Origin: Betaproteobacteria bacterium
GTDB taxonomy: Bacteria; Pseudomonadota; Gammaproteobacteria; Burkholderiales; SG8-41
Direction: 5' to 3'
Length of the DNA: 55,993 nt
Assembly: GCA_947486575.1 (NCBI GenBank)
Contig: CANKUB010000016.1
Span: forward strand, 1-55,993
In this document: positions 35,029-43,319 of the stretch, piece by piece
Numbering within the stretch: the stretch's first letter is position 1
Layout: every line of letters begins with the position of its first letter
Translations under genes and position numbers: made by a program
The notes under the pieces: generated by a model
What the model was told of the DNA's origin: nothing
Database searches by the model: none
The model's input: only the letters and a program-made list of their open reading frames with translations

Positions 35029-35101
35029 ATTTTGGTACAGGCTCTGCCACTGAAAACTACCCGTATTTAGCTTTTGTTAATTGTCTCTGAAAGGTCTCGC
35101 A

Positions 35102-36655
35102 ATGAATAAATCCCGTCCCAACATCCTGTTAATAACTTCTGATCAACAGCGTGCTGACTGTAATGGTTTTGAAAACAAAAATCTCAAAACACCACATATT
35201 GATCGTCTCGCACGGGAAGGCACGCGCTTCTCGGCGTGCATCACGCCCAATCTGGTGTGTCAGCCGTCGCGCTCGTCGATTCTCACCGGCATGCTGCCGT
35301 TGACGCATGGCGTGTGGGACAACGGCGTTGATCTGGATCCCAACGTTGGTGAGGCAGGTTTTGCCGGCACACTGGCCAAGGCGGGTTATCAAACCGGCTT
35401 TATCGGCAAGGCGCATTTTTCGACTAAAGCAACATTTGCGTCGACCGGCACGCCGGAGTGCAACAAGAGTCAGGCGAAATATGGCCCTGATTGGGTTGGC
35501 CCCTACATGGGTTTTCAGCACTGCGAGTTGAGTGCTCTGGGGCATCTGCATCGCACGCGTCCGCTGGAGCAGCCGCCCGTGGGGCATTACGAACGCTGGC
35601 TGTCGTCGCGCGGCATTGATGGCGAGGGAATCAAGTTATGGGCTGCGGAATCGCGTCCCGGCACCGGGGCGGCGCAGACGTGGTACTCGGCGTTGCCCGC
35701 AGCGTGGCATTCGAGTACGTGGATTGCCGATCGCGCAATTCACTGGCTGGAACAGGCCAGTGCCAGCAACGACGGTGACAAGCCGTTCTGTGCCTGGGTG
35801 TCGTTCCCTGATCCGCATCACGCGTTTGATTGCCCAGAGCCTTGGAGTTTGATGTACGACCCCAAAGACATGGTGCTACCGAAACATCGCACGCGCGATC
35901 TGGAGCGCCGCCCGTGGTGGCACAAGGCATCGCTCGAAGGCAAACCGCAATTGTCAGACCCGGTGATGCTGAAGTTTCGTGCCGAGGGCTCGCGCGTGCC
36001 GGATCAAAGCGATGCACAGCTTGCTGAGATGACGGCCAATTACTACGGCATGATTTCGCAGGTCGATCACAACGTCGGGCGCATCCTGAGTGCAATCGAA
36101 GCGGCAGGCGTGGCCGACAACACGCTGGTGATTTACACCACCGATCACGGCGAGTTGCTGGGGAACCACGGGTTGTATCTCAAAGGCCCGACGCCGTATG
36201 AAGACTTGCTGCGGGTGACGATGGTGGCGCGAGGGCCGGGGGTGACGAAGCGCCAACTGGTGGTTGAGCCGGTTTCCACGCTCGATCTTGCAGCAACGTT
36301 TTATGAAACCGCAGGCATTGCCAAGCCGGCCGAAATGCAAAGCCGCAGTCTGGTGAAGCTGTTACGCGGCGGTGCCGAGACGCGCGATGTGGCGTACAGC
36401 GAATGGCATCTGCATCCGTCGCGCTGCGGTGTGGCGCTCAAGCTGCGTACGGTGCGCACCAAAACCCACAAATGTACGTTTGAGCTCGAATCGGGTGCGG
36501 GTGAGCTTTACGATCTGGTGAACGATCCTGCCGAGATGAACAATCTTTACGATGATCCGGGGTACGCGCAGGTGCGCAAGGAATTACACGATATGATGCG
36601 TGCCCGTCCCGGGGCGATTGTTGATCCACTGACAGAGCCGATAGGCATGGCCTGA
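35102..36655 (+). CDS. sulfatase / phosphonate monoester hydrolase-like, Cys-type
   Basis: 517 residues from ATG 35102, with AAGGT before it. LLITSDQQRADCNG carries metal Asp14, and the formylglycine site is Cys53-Gln-Pro-Ser-Arg57 in NLVCQPSRSSILTGMLP. YTTDHGELLGNHG near residue 345 carries the second set of metal ligands. The DQQR start and this length also fit the phosphonate monoester hydrolase/choline sulfatase branch, so the ester cleaved is undecided. No signal peptide is seen, so it acts in the cytoplasm, after uptake. It follows two Bug receptors and precedes a third by 39 bases. Confidence 0.92.
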   Translation: MNKSRPNILLITSDQQRADCNGFENKNLKTPHIDRLAREGTRFSACITPNLVCQPSRSSILTGMLPLTHGVWDNGVDLDPNVGEAGFAGTLAKAGYQTGFIGKAHFSTKATFASTGTPECNKSQAKYGPDWVGPYMGFQHCELSALGHLHRTRPLEQPPVGHYERWLSSRGIDGEGIKLWAAESRPGTGAAQTWYSALPAAWHSSTWIADRAIHWLEQASASNDGDKPFCAWVSFPDPHHAFDCPEPWSLMYDPKDMVLPKHRTRDLERRPWWHKASLEGKPQLSDPVMLKFRAEGSRVPDQSDAQLAEMTANYYGMISQVDHNVGRILSAIEAAGVADNTLVIYTTDHGELLGNHGLYLKGPTPYEDLLRVTMVARGPGVTKRQLVVEPVSTLDLAATFYETAGIAKPAEMQSRSLVKLLRGGAETRDVAYSEWHLHPSRCGVALKLRTVRTKTHKCTFELESGAGELYDLVNDPAEMNNLYDDPGYAQVRKELHDMMRARPGAIVDPLTEPIGMA

Positions 36656-36694
36656 GTCATACGTGTGAATGAATGCATGTCTTTTTTGGAGTTT

Positions 36695-37669
36695 ATGGTG
36701 AAACGTAAGTTATTGAATATATTTAGTATTTTATTATTGACGGGATTGGCGCTTCCAGCCTCTGCACAGTCCTATCCCAATAAAACGATACGCATCCTCG
36801 TCGGATTCGCCCCCGGCGGCTCCACCGACATACTCGCGCGCCTGATCGCACAGGAGATGACTAAAAACGTCGGGCAGCAAGTGGTTGTCGAAAATCGCCC
36901 GGGTGCTGGCGGTAATATTGCCGCGGAGTTGGTATCCAAAGCGCCGCCTGACGGCTATACCTTGCACGCCTGCACCACAGGCGTGTTTGCGATAGCGCCA
37001 TATATTTATTCCAAGCTGCCGTACGATCCCGAAAAAGGCATTGCACCGATTACGCAAACCGGCATGCTCCCGTACATCATCGTGATGCACCCATCGCTAC
37101 CGGCGAAAAACGTGAAAGAGTTCATTGCAATCGCCAAAGCGCGGCCAGGGCAAATCAACTATGCGTCTTCGGGTGTAGGCACGGCGTCGCATTTGTCTGC
37201 GGCGCTGTTTGCCACAGCCAGTGGCATCAGCATGACGCATGTACCTTACAAAGGCACAGGTAACGCAATGAGTGATTTGATGGGCGGGCAAGTGGTGCTG
37301 ATGTTTGATCAACCGGTGAGTTCAATGCCGCATGTGCAGACCGGCAAGCTCAAGGTGCTGGGTATCAGCAGCCTCAAGCGATTTTCGACGATGCAGGAAA
37401 TCCCGACGATAGCCGAGCAAGGTTTGCCCGGCTTTGAAGCCATTTCATGGGCGGGCATTTGCGGGCCCGGCGGCACAGCGAAGCCGATTATTGATCGCGT
37501 CTACAACGAAGTGGCCAAAGTATTGAAGGTGCCGGAGTTGCGTGACCGGCTGCTGCGTGACGGTATCGAGCCTGTCGGCAGTACGCCGGAACAGTACGCT
37601 GAGCACATCAAAAAAGAAATGATCAAGTGGAGCAAGGTGGTGAAAGATAGTGGTGCACGGGTCGATTAA
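36695..37669 (+). CDS. Bug/TctC family periplasmic solute receptor
   Basis: 324 residues from ATG 36695, preceded by TTGGAG. GTG 36698 has slightly better spacing, and longer in-frame starts lie at 36665 and 36677. The signal peptide ends PASAQ before SYPNKTIR. Landmarks: [43 protein letters not shown] and LPGFEAISWAGICGPGGT. The signal-peptide codons contain an AT-rich repeat copy. It sits in the run of plus-strand catabolic genes, between the sulfatase and the esterase genes. Confidence 0.93.
   Translation: MVKRKLLNIFSILLLTGLALPASAQSYPNKTIRILVGFAPGGSTDILARLIAQEMTKNVGQQVVVENRPGAGGNIAAELVSKAPPDGYTLHACTTGVFAIAPYIYSKLPYDPEKGIAPITQTGMLPYIIVMHPSLPAKNVKEFIAIAKARPGQINYASSGVGTASHLSAALFATASGISMTHVPYKGTGNAMSDLMGGQVVLMFDQPVSSMPHVQTGKLKVLGISSLKRFSTMQEIPTIAEQGLPGFEAISWAGICGPGGTAKPIIDRVYNEVAKVLKVPELRDRLLRDGIEPVGSTPEQYAEHIKKEMIKWSKVVKDSGARVD
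36704..36740 (+). repeat. AT-rich dispersed repeat, copy 10 (in signal-peptide codons, diverged)
   Basis: Reads CGTAAGTTATTGAATATATT followed by TAGTATTTTATTATTGA. The CGTAA-TTATTG head and the TATTATTG tail match copy 8, but the central T run is interrupted. It encodes RKLLNIFSILLL of the Bug signal peptide. Confidence 0.5.
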
Positions 37670-37701
37670 ATAATTCATAACCGTGTCTTGGAGGAGGGAT
37701 A

Positions 37702-38721
37702 ATGAAAGCGACACTACTGCTGGCAATTGCGTTACTCACGGGTTGTGCCAATCAAGCGCCGATTGCGCTGAAAGCGATGGGTTCATTCCACATCGGCGGG
37801 CGCGAGATTACGATCTCCGGCAAGCCGGTGAAAGAAGTGCAGTTCACGCCAGGCGGCATACCGGCGAAGGTTGATCCGAATGGCGTGTATCAAGTCGAAC
37901 AGATGTATGTGCAGTATTTTATTCCGCAGGACCAGCGCGGCAGGTTGCCTCTGTTGATGTGGCACGGCGGTGGATTGTCCGGCGTGACGTATGAAACGAC
38001 GCCTGATGGACGTGAAGGCTGGATGAATTACTTTATCAAAAAAGGCTGGGCGGTTTATAACTCTGATGCGGTGGAGCGTGGCCGTTCGGGCTGGGCGATG
38101 TACCCGGATGTGTTCAAAGGCGAGCCGTTGTTTTTGACCAAGCAGGATCCGTTCATGCGCTTTCGCATCGGCGATGGGCCGGGGTCTTACAACAGCGATC
38201 CGGCGAAAATGCGCTTGAAGCCCGGCAGCCAGTTTCCCGCCGAGGGCTATCATAATTTCACCAAGCAGGGCGTGCCGCGCTGGACCACCACGGATGAGGC
38301 GATTATTCGCGCCTACACCGAGCTCGTCGATAAAGTGTGTCCGTGCGTGGTGCTGATTCATTCGCAAAGTGGATCGTTCGGACAACTCGTGGCGCAGGCG
38401 CGGCCCGATAAAGTCAAAGCGCTGGTGCTGGTTGAGCCAGCGGCGCCGGGTAATCCAGCTCTTGCAGGCAATCTGAAAAATACGCCGATACTCGCGGTGT
38501 ACGGTGACTATATTGATCAGGATCCGCGCTGGCCGTCGATACGCGCCAATGAAATCAAGTTTCTGGAGCAGGTCAAAGCAGCAGGCGGCCAATACGACGT
38601 GGTGAATCTGCCGCAGGTCGGCATCAAGGGTAATTCGCACATGATCATGATGGATAAAAACAGCGATCAGGTGGCCGATGTGATTCAGCAGTGGCTGGTA
38701 AAACAGGGACTGCATCGCTAA
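37702..38721 (+). CDS. alpha/beta-hydrolase fold lipoprotein (esterase-like)
   Basis: 339 residues. The lipobox LLTGC places the lipid on Cys15, so it is anchored in the envelope. The fold motifs are an HGGGLSG oxyanion segment (about 88-94), the nucleophile Ser223 in IHSQSGSFG, a likely acid Asp269 or Asp272 in YGDYIDQD, and His313 in GNSHMIMM. This is the pattern of periplasmic esterases found next to Bug genes. GGAGG at 37691-37695 supports the ATG. Its stop TAA touches the next ATG directly, so it is tightly coupled to the LutA-like gene. Possibly it cleaves an ester before the acid is bound by a Bug receptor. Confidence 0.88.
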   Translation: MKATLLLAIALLTGCANQAPIALKAMGSFHIGGREITISGKPVKEVQFTPGGIPAKVDPNGVYQVEQMYVQYFIPQDQRGRLPLLMWHGGGLSGVTYETTPDGREGWMNYFIKKGWAVYNSDAVERGRSGWAMYPDVFKGEPLFLTKQDPFMRFRIGDGPGSYNSDPAKMRLKPGSQFPAEGYHNFTKQGVPRWTTTDEAIIRAYTELVDKVCPCVVLIHSQSGSFGQLVAQARPDKVKALVLVEPAAPGNPALAGNLKNTPILAVYGDYIDQDPRWPSIRANEIKFLEQVKAAGGQYDVVNLPQVGIKGNSHMIMMDKNSDQVADVIQQWLVKQGLHR

Positions 38722-39471
38722 ATGAAGGTTGGTCTTTTCGTCACCTGCCTCGTAGACCTGATGCGCCCGAGCATCGGGTTTGCGGCGCTGCAATTGCTGG
38801 AGTCGGCAGGCTGTGAAGTGATCGTGCCAGCAACGCAAACCTGCTGCGGCCAGCCCGGCTACAACTCGGGTGATCGTGCGTCTGCATTAGCGCTGGCGCG
38901 CAAAGTGCTGCATGAATTTGAAGCGCTTGATTACGTGGTTGCGCCTTCGGGTTCGTGCGCGGGCATGATCCGCGCGCATTATCCCGATTTGTTTAAGGGT
39001 CAGCCCGAAGAATCGCGTGCCGCGACGCTGTGCGCGCGCACGTATGAGTTGACGGATTTTCTAGTCAATGTGATGAATTTTTCACTGCCTGTAAAAAATA
39101 TAAAAAAATCAATAAAAACAATAACTTATCATGATTCCTGCGCCGGGTTGCGCGAGCTGGGCGTGAAGACGCAGCCACGTGCATTGCTGGCGCAGGTTGA
39201 AGGACTCACCCTGGATGAAATGGACGAGTGTGAAACCTGCTGTGGATTCGGCGGCACGTTTGCGGTGAAGTACGGCGAGATATCCACGCACATCGCGGAT
39301 CGCAAGTGCGAGAACATAGCCAAATCCAGCGCAGAGCACGGCACCGAGGCGGTCGTTCTCGGTGACTTGGGTTGCATGTTGAATATCGAGGGGCGTTTAC
39401 GGCGGCGTGGAGACATGAAGACGCAGGTGCTGCATGTGGCGGAAGTGCTGGCAGAGGACGAGCCCCAATGA
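38722..39471 (+). CDS. LutA/YkgE-like (Fe-S)-binding CCG-domain protein
   Basis: 249 residues, the length of LutA. Two cysteine-rich CCG domains are visible: TQTCCGQPGYNSGD at about 39-52 and DECETCCGFGGTFAVKYGEIS at about 168-188, with the further Cys of YHDSCAG near 136-142 and APSGSCAGM near 74. In LutABC it acts with two partners, LutB and LutC, in lactate oxidation. Neither LutB nor LutC is adjacent here, so it may serve another hydroxy-acid oxidation, for example with the Ldh enzyme downstream. An AT-rich repeat copy forms the linker KNIKKSIKTITYHD between the two halves. Confidence 0.9.
   Translation: MKVGLFVTCLVDLMRPSIGFAALQLLESAGCEVIVPATQTCCGQPGYNSGDRASALALARKVLHEFEALDYVVAPSGSCAGMIRAHYPDLFKGQPEESRAATLCARTYELTDFLVNVMNFSLPVKNIKKSIKTITYHDSCAGLRELGVKTQPRALLAQVEGLTLDEMDECETCCGFGGTFAVKYGEISTHIADRKCENIAKSSAEHGTEAVVLGDLGCMLNIEGRLRRRGDMKTQVLHVAEVLAEDEPQ
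39092..39131 (-). repeat. AT-rich dispersed repeat, copy 11 (inside lutA-like gene)
   Basis: On the minus strand it reads ATGATAAGTTATTGTTTTTA followed by TTGATTTTTTTATATTTTTT. The 11-mer core is at 39111-39121. It lies in the linker region of the LutA-like protein, in frame, and it stands out as an AT island in GC-rich coding DNA. Confidence 0.75.
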
Positions 39472-39501
39472 ATGGGCGGTACTGCTGAATGATGTACGCC
39501 T

Positions 39502-40593
39502 TTGAATAATCCTCCATTGATCCTGCGTAACATCCGCGCCACCGCCATCAAGGTGCCGCTTAACTTTGTCTTGGGCACCAGCGCACAAGCCGTGAGCGCG
39601 GCACCACTGTTGCTGGTAGACATTGAAACCGAAGAAGGCATCACCGGGCACGCCTATCAGTTTTGCTACACGCCGAAAGCGGCGGGGGCGATACAGATTT
39701 TTCTTGATGATGCCTTGAGCGTCATCAAGGGTGCGCAGGTAGACTCTGAAGCCATTTGGCAAACGCTGGCGAGACGTTATGTTCTGATTGGCGTGCAGGG
39801 TATCGTGCGCATGGCGATGGCGATGATTGATGTGGCTTGCTGGGATGCAGCAGCGAAAGCTGCGGGGTTGCCGCTGGCGAAATTTCTCGGCGCGGAACCT
39901 CACCCGATACCCGCATACAACAGTTGCGGGCTGGGCTTGATGGCGCCACAGGCATTGGCCGATGAAGCTGAAAAATTGCTTGCGACGGGCTTTCGTGCTG
40001 TCAAATTGCGGCTGGGATACCCCACGCTGGAGGAAGACCTTGCGGCCACGCGCGCCGTGCGTAACCGGGTGCCGGATTCGGTGATGATCATGACCGATTT
40101 CAATCAGGCATTGGGTTCAGAGGAGGCCCTGCGACGTGGCTGTGCGCTCGACGACGAAGGTATTTACTGGATCGAAGAGCCGGTGCGTCACGATAATTAT
40201 GTTGCGAGCGCGGCGCTGGCGAATGACATTGCGACGCCCGTGCAGCTGGGCGAGAATTTCTCGCAGGTGTATGACATGGAAAAAGCGCTGGCTGCGAAAG
40301 CCTGCGATTTTGTGATGCCGGATCTGGAGCGCATTGGCGGTGTCACGGGCTGGCTGCGTGCTGCCAGTCTGGCGCGCGAAGCAGGCATTGAGATGTCGTC
40401 GCATTTGTATCCCGAAGTCAGCGCGCATCTGCTCGCAGCAACACCGACCGCGCATTGGCTGGAATATGTCGATTGGGCAAACGCCTTTGTGACGGAGCCT
40501 TTGCGTATTGTTGATGGCTACGCCGTGCCCGGCAGCAGGCCGGGCAATGGGCTGGAATGGGACCCGGCGTTGGTCCAGCGTTACGCGGTGTGA
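39502..40593 (+). CDS. mandelate racemase-like enolase superfamily enzyme
   Basis: 363 residues from a TTG at 39502; no in-frame ATG is better, and there is no strong ribosome-binding site. All active-site residues of mandelate racemase appear with a constant offset of four: Lys168 (for K164), Asp199, Glu225 and Glu251 (metal ligands), Asp274, His301 (SSHLYPE) and Glu321. The one change is Arg170 in place of the second Lys (K166). The enzyme is probably a racemase or dehydratase acting through the His/Asp dyad on one enantiomer. It lies between the LutA-like and Ldh genes and fits a hydroxy-acid pathway. Confidence 0.92.
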   Translation: MNNPPLILRNIRATAIKVPLNFVLGTSAQAVSAAPLLLVDIETEEGITGHAYQFCYTPKAAGAIQIFLDDALSVIKGAQVDSEAIWQTLARRYVLIGVQGIVRMAMAMIDVACWDAAAKAAGLPLAKFLGAEPHPIPAYNSCGLGLMAPQALADEAEKLLATGFRAVKLRLGYPTLEEDLAATRAVRNRVPDSVMIMTDFNQALGSEEALRRGCALDDEGIYWIEEPVRHDNYVASAALANDIATPVQLGENFSQVYDMEKALAAKACDFVMPDLERIGGVTGWLRAASLAREAGIEMSSHLYPEVSAHLLAATPTAHWLEYVDWANAFVTEPLRIVDGYAVPGSRPGNGLEWDPALVQRYAV

Positions 40594-40625
40594 TAAAACC
40601 GCCGGGTGTTTTACCGTAATCGCTT

Positions 40626-41690
40626 ATGAACAATGGGACAGAAAAAATGAACACAGCTACAAGCCAACCTCAATCAGGACTGCTGGACGCCGATGAACCC
40701 GACACCATTCGGCTAACCGAATCAGAGGCGCGCGCCATCGGCGAAGCGGCTGTCCAGCGCATCGGCTATACGGCGGAAGACGCGCGTATCGTGGTGGATC
40801 AACTCATTGACAATATGTTGTGCGGCTACAAGTTTGCCGGCCTGCCGCGCATTCTTGCCATGGCCAGCGACAAAAAGCTTAAACTGGGTCGCACGCCGAT
40901 CACCGTGGTCAAGGAGACGCCGGTTTCCGCCCTGATGGACGGCGGCAATAACGTTGGTTATGTCGCAGCGTTTCGCGGCGCTGAAAAAGCCGTCGAAAAA
41001 GCCAAAACGCATGGCATTGCCTGCGTTGGTGTTTACAACAGCTACTACAGCGGGCGCAATGCCTATTTTGTTGAGCACATCGTCAAGCAGGGCTTTGTAG
41101 CCATGCATACGGCGAGTGCGCAACCGCACGTGGTGCCGCCGGGCGCGACTAAACCCGCGCTGGGGACCAATCCTATCTGCTTTGGCTTCCCGTCAGAAGA
41201 AGGGCCGATCACGTTTGATATTGGTACCGCGTCGCTGATGTGGGGCGACATCATGCTGCATGCACACTTGGGTGAGCCACTGCCCGATGGCGTAGGTGTT
41301 GATGAAAACGGCAACCCCACGCGCGACGCCTCGGCAGTGTTAAAGGGCGGCGTAACGCCGTTTGGCGGCAAGGAGCATGTCCACAAGGGCTATGGCTTGA
41401 GTTTTGCGATACAGGCGCTGGGTCTGCTCGCAGGATCGTTCCTTTCCAAGGGCATGGTTCGAGACTATGGTTTTTTGTTCTGGGCCGTGAATCCGGAAAT
41501 CATGCTACCCGGCAACGATTTCAAAGCGCGCATGTCGGAGTACGTGCGCGAAATGAAGGCGCTGCCGAAACAGGCGGGCGTGAAGGAAATACGCATTCCG
41601 TCGGAACGTGCCAACAAGGAGCGCGAACGCCGCCGCGTTGAAGGTATTGTGGTCAAGCGCAAGGTGATTGATTCGCTGAAGGCGCTTTAA
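40626..41690 (+). CDS. Ldh family oxidoreductase (malate/L-lactate dehydrogenase type), paralogue 2
   Basis: 354 residues from ATG 40626; ATG 40647 is equally possible, and neither has a clear ribosome-binding site. Landmarks match paralogue 1 at 4442: [59 protein letters not shown] and [24 protein letters not shown]. It contains about ten more residues around HVHKGYG. It should oxidise a 2-hydroxy acid with NAD(P). Its TAA overlaps the next ATG by one base (TAATG), which couples it to the exonuclease gene. Confidence 0.92.
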   Translation: MNNGTEKMNTATSQPQSGLLDADEPDTIRLTESEARAIGEAAVQRIGYTAEDARIVVDQLIDNMLCGYKFAGLPRILAMASDKKLKLGRTPITVVKETPVSALMDGGNNVGYVAAFRGAEKAVEKAKTHGIACVGVYNSYYSGRNAYFVEHIVKQGFVAMHTASAQPHVVPPGATKPALGTNPICFGFPSEEGPITFDIGTASLMWGDIMLHAHLGEPLPDGVGVDENGNPTRDASAVLKGGVTPFGGKEHVHKGYGLSFAIQALGLLAGSFLSKGMVRDYGFLFWAVNPEIMLPGNDFKARMSEYVREMKALPKQAGVKEIRIPSERANKERERRRVEGIVVKRKVIDSLKAL

Positions 41691-42283
41691 TGATGACTGA
41701 ACCCGACCTGCCGGAAATCTACGTCAGCACCGACGTAGAAACCGATGGCCCTATCCCCGGTCCCTATTCGATGCTATCCATAGGCTGCGCGGCGTATTTG
41801 CCGGACAAAACGCTGGTGGGCACGTTCTCCGCCAATCTTGAAACCTTGCCGGGCGCAACCGGGCATCTCAGAACGATGGCGTGGTGGGAGACACAAAAAG
41901 AGGCCTGGGCTGCGCACCGTGAGGACACACAGACGCCGGAGCAGGCGATGCGCGCTTTGCTGGCATGGCTGAAGGGCTTGCCGGGATTGCCGGTGTTCGT
42001 CGGCTTCCCGGTGACTTTTGATTTTTTGTTTGTGCAGTGGTATCTGTTCAAGTTCACCAGCACCAGCCCATTCCGGCATTCGGGCATAGACCTGCGCACG
42101 TTGGCCATGACATTGACCAATTCCAACTGGCAGCGCACCACCAAGGAGTTTTTGCCGCGCCGCTGGTTTGACCCGCTGCCGCATACCCATGTGGCGCTCG
42201 ATGATGCGCTGGAGCAAGGCGCGATGTTCTGCAATATGCTGGCTGAGATGCGGCATAACCATCAAAAACTGGAGACGAAATGA
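41690..42283 (+). CDS. small DEDDh 3'-5' exonuclease-like protein
   Basis: 197 residues. The four exonuclease motifs are present: Asp15 and Glu17 in STDVETDGP, Asp111 in [10 protein letters not shown], and His167 with Asp171 or Asp172 in [12 protein letters not shown]. This is an isolated exonuclease domain with a long WWETQKEAW segment, as in small RNase T-like and exoribonuclease-like proteins. Substrate is unknown. It sits in the middle of a catabolic run, overlapping Ldh by one base and Bug by four, so it is translated together with them. A nuclease here is unexpected. Confidence 0.85.
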   Translation: MMTEPDLPEIYVSTDVETDGPIPGPYSMLSIGCAAYLPDKTLVGTFSANLETLPGATGHLRTMAWWETQKEAWAAHREDTQTPEQAMRALLAWLKGLPGLPVFVGFPVTFDFLFVQWYLFKFTSTSPFRHSGIDLRTLAMTLTNSNWQRTTKEFLPRRWFDPLPHTHVALDDALEQGAMFCNMLAEMRHNHQKLETK

Positions 42284-43245
42284 GCATCAGCAGAATTGCT
42301 TTCGCATTGTTGCTCGCCATGGCTGCCTCTATCGTGGGCGCGCAAAATTTTCCGGAACGCGCCGTGCGCATCATCGTGCCCTACGTGCCCGGCGGCTCTA
42401 CCGATTTGCTGTCGCGGATTCTGGCCGAAGCGCTGACGGAATTATTGGGTCAGAACGTCATTGTTGAAAACCGCCCCGGTGCGGGCGGCATGCTGGGCAC
42501 GGCCCTTGTCGCCAAGTCGCCGCCTGATGGCCACACGATTGTGATCTGCACCATCGGCACCTGTGCGGTGAACCCGACACTGATTAAAAACCCCGGCTAC
42601 GATTTGTTCAAGGATTTTGCACCGGTGGTTTATCTGGGCGGCGTGATGAACGTGTTTGTGGTTAACAACTCGGTGCCGGTCAGGAACATCAAGGAACTGG
42701 TGGCGCTGGCGCGCGCCAATCCCGGCAAGCTCACGTTCGGCTCGGGTGGCATCGGCAATTCGCCGCACATGACATTGGAACTGCTGGCCTATCGCACCAA
42801 GGTCAACATTATTCACGTGCCATACAAAGGTTCGGGCGCGGCTATCATCGACGCCGTTGGCGGGCAGGTGGACATGATGGTGGAGAACGAGCCGTCGATA
42901 CAGCCGTATGTGAAAAGCGGACGTCTGCGCGGCGTGGCGGTTACCGGCGCCAAGCGCTCGCCGGGGTTGCCCGCAGTGGCGACGATGGTGGAGCAGGGCT
43001 TTGCGGATTTTGTGGTGGAGCCGTGGTTTGGTTACATGGCACCGATTAAAACGCCGCGCGCCGCCGTCGACAAACTGAATGTCGCGTTCAACGCCGCGAT
43101 GAAAAACCCGAAAGTGCGCGCACGCATGGAAGAAGCCAATCTCATTATTGGCGGCGGTACGCCGGAGCAGTTTGCCGCGTTCATGCGCATCGAGGTGGAT
43201 CGCTGGGCGCAGGTGATCAAGGCCAACAAGATCAGTGTGGATTAG
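42280..43245 (+). CDS. Bug/TctC family periplasmic solute receptor
   Basis: 321 residues, starting at ATG 42280 inside the stop of the previous gene (ATGA). The signal peptide ends ASIVGAQ before NFPERAVR. Landmarks: [43 protein letters not shown] and a C-terminal [15 protein letters not shown] segment. It is the last receptor of the long plus-strand run. The receptor encoded directly after the Ldh and exonuclease genes most probably carries the substrate of that enzyme set, though this is inference from order only. Confidence 0.94.
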   Translation: MSISRIAFALLLAMAASIVGAQNFPERAVRIIVPYVPGGSTDLLSRILAEALTELLGQNVIVENRPGAGGMLGTALVAKSPPDGHTIVICTIGTCAVNPTLIKNPGYDLFKDFAPVVYLGGVMNVFVVNNSVPVRNIKELVALARANPGKLTFGSGGIGNSPHMTLELLAYRTKVNIIHVPYKGSGAAIIDAVGGQVDMMVENEPSIQPYVKSGRLRGVAVTGAKRSPGLPAVATMVEQGFADFVVEPWFGYMAPIKTPRAAVDKLNVAFNAAMKNPKVRARMEEANLIIGGGTPEQFAAFMRIEVDRWAQVIKANKISVD

Positions 43246-43293
43246 TGGCGGCGCGTGTAGCGTGGCGCGATTGCGACTGCTGCGGTGTATTTG

Positions 43294-43312
43294 TGTAACT
43301 AATTGCTTTTAA
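43294..43312 (+). repeat. AT-rich dispersed repeat, copy 12 (short, diverged)
   Basis: Reads TGTAACTAATTGCTTTTAA. It matches the head of the family with two changes, lies just upstream of the panE-like start and ends in its ribosome-binding site AAAGGG. Confidence 0.4.
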
Positions 43313-43319
43313 AGGGAAA

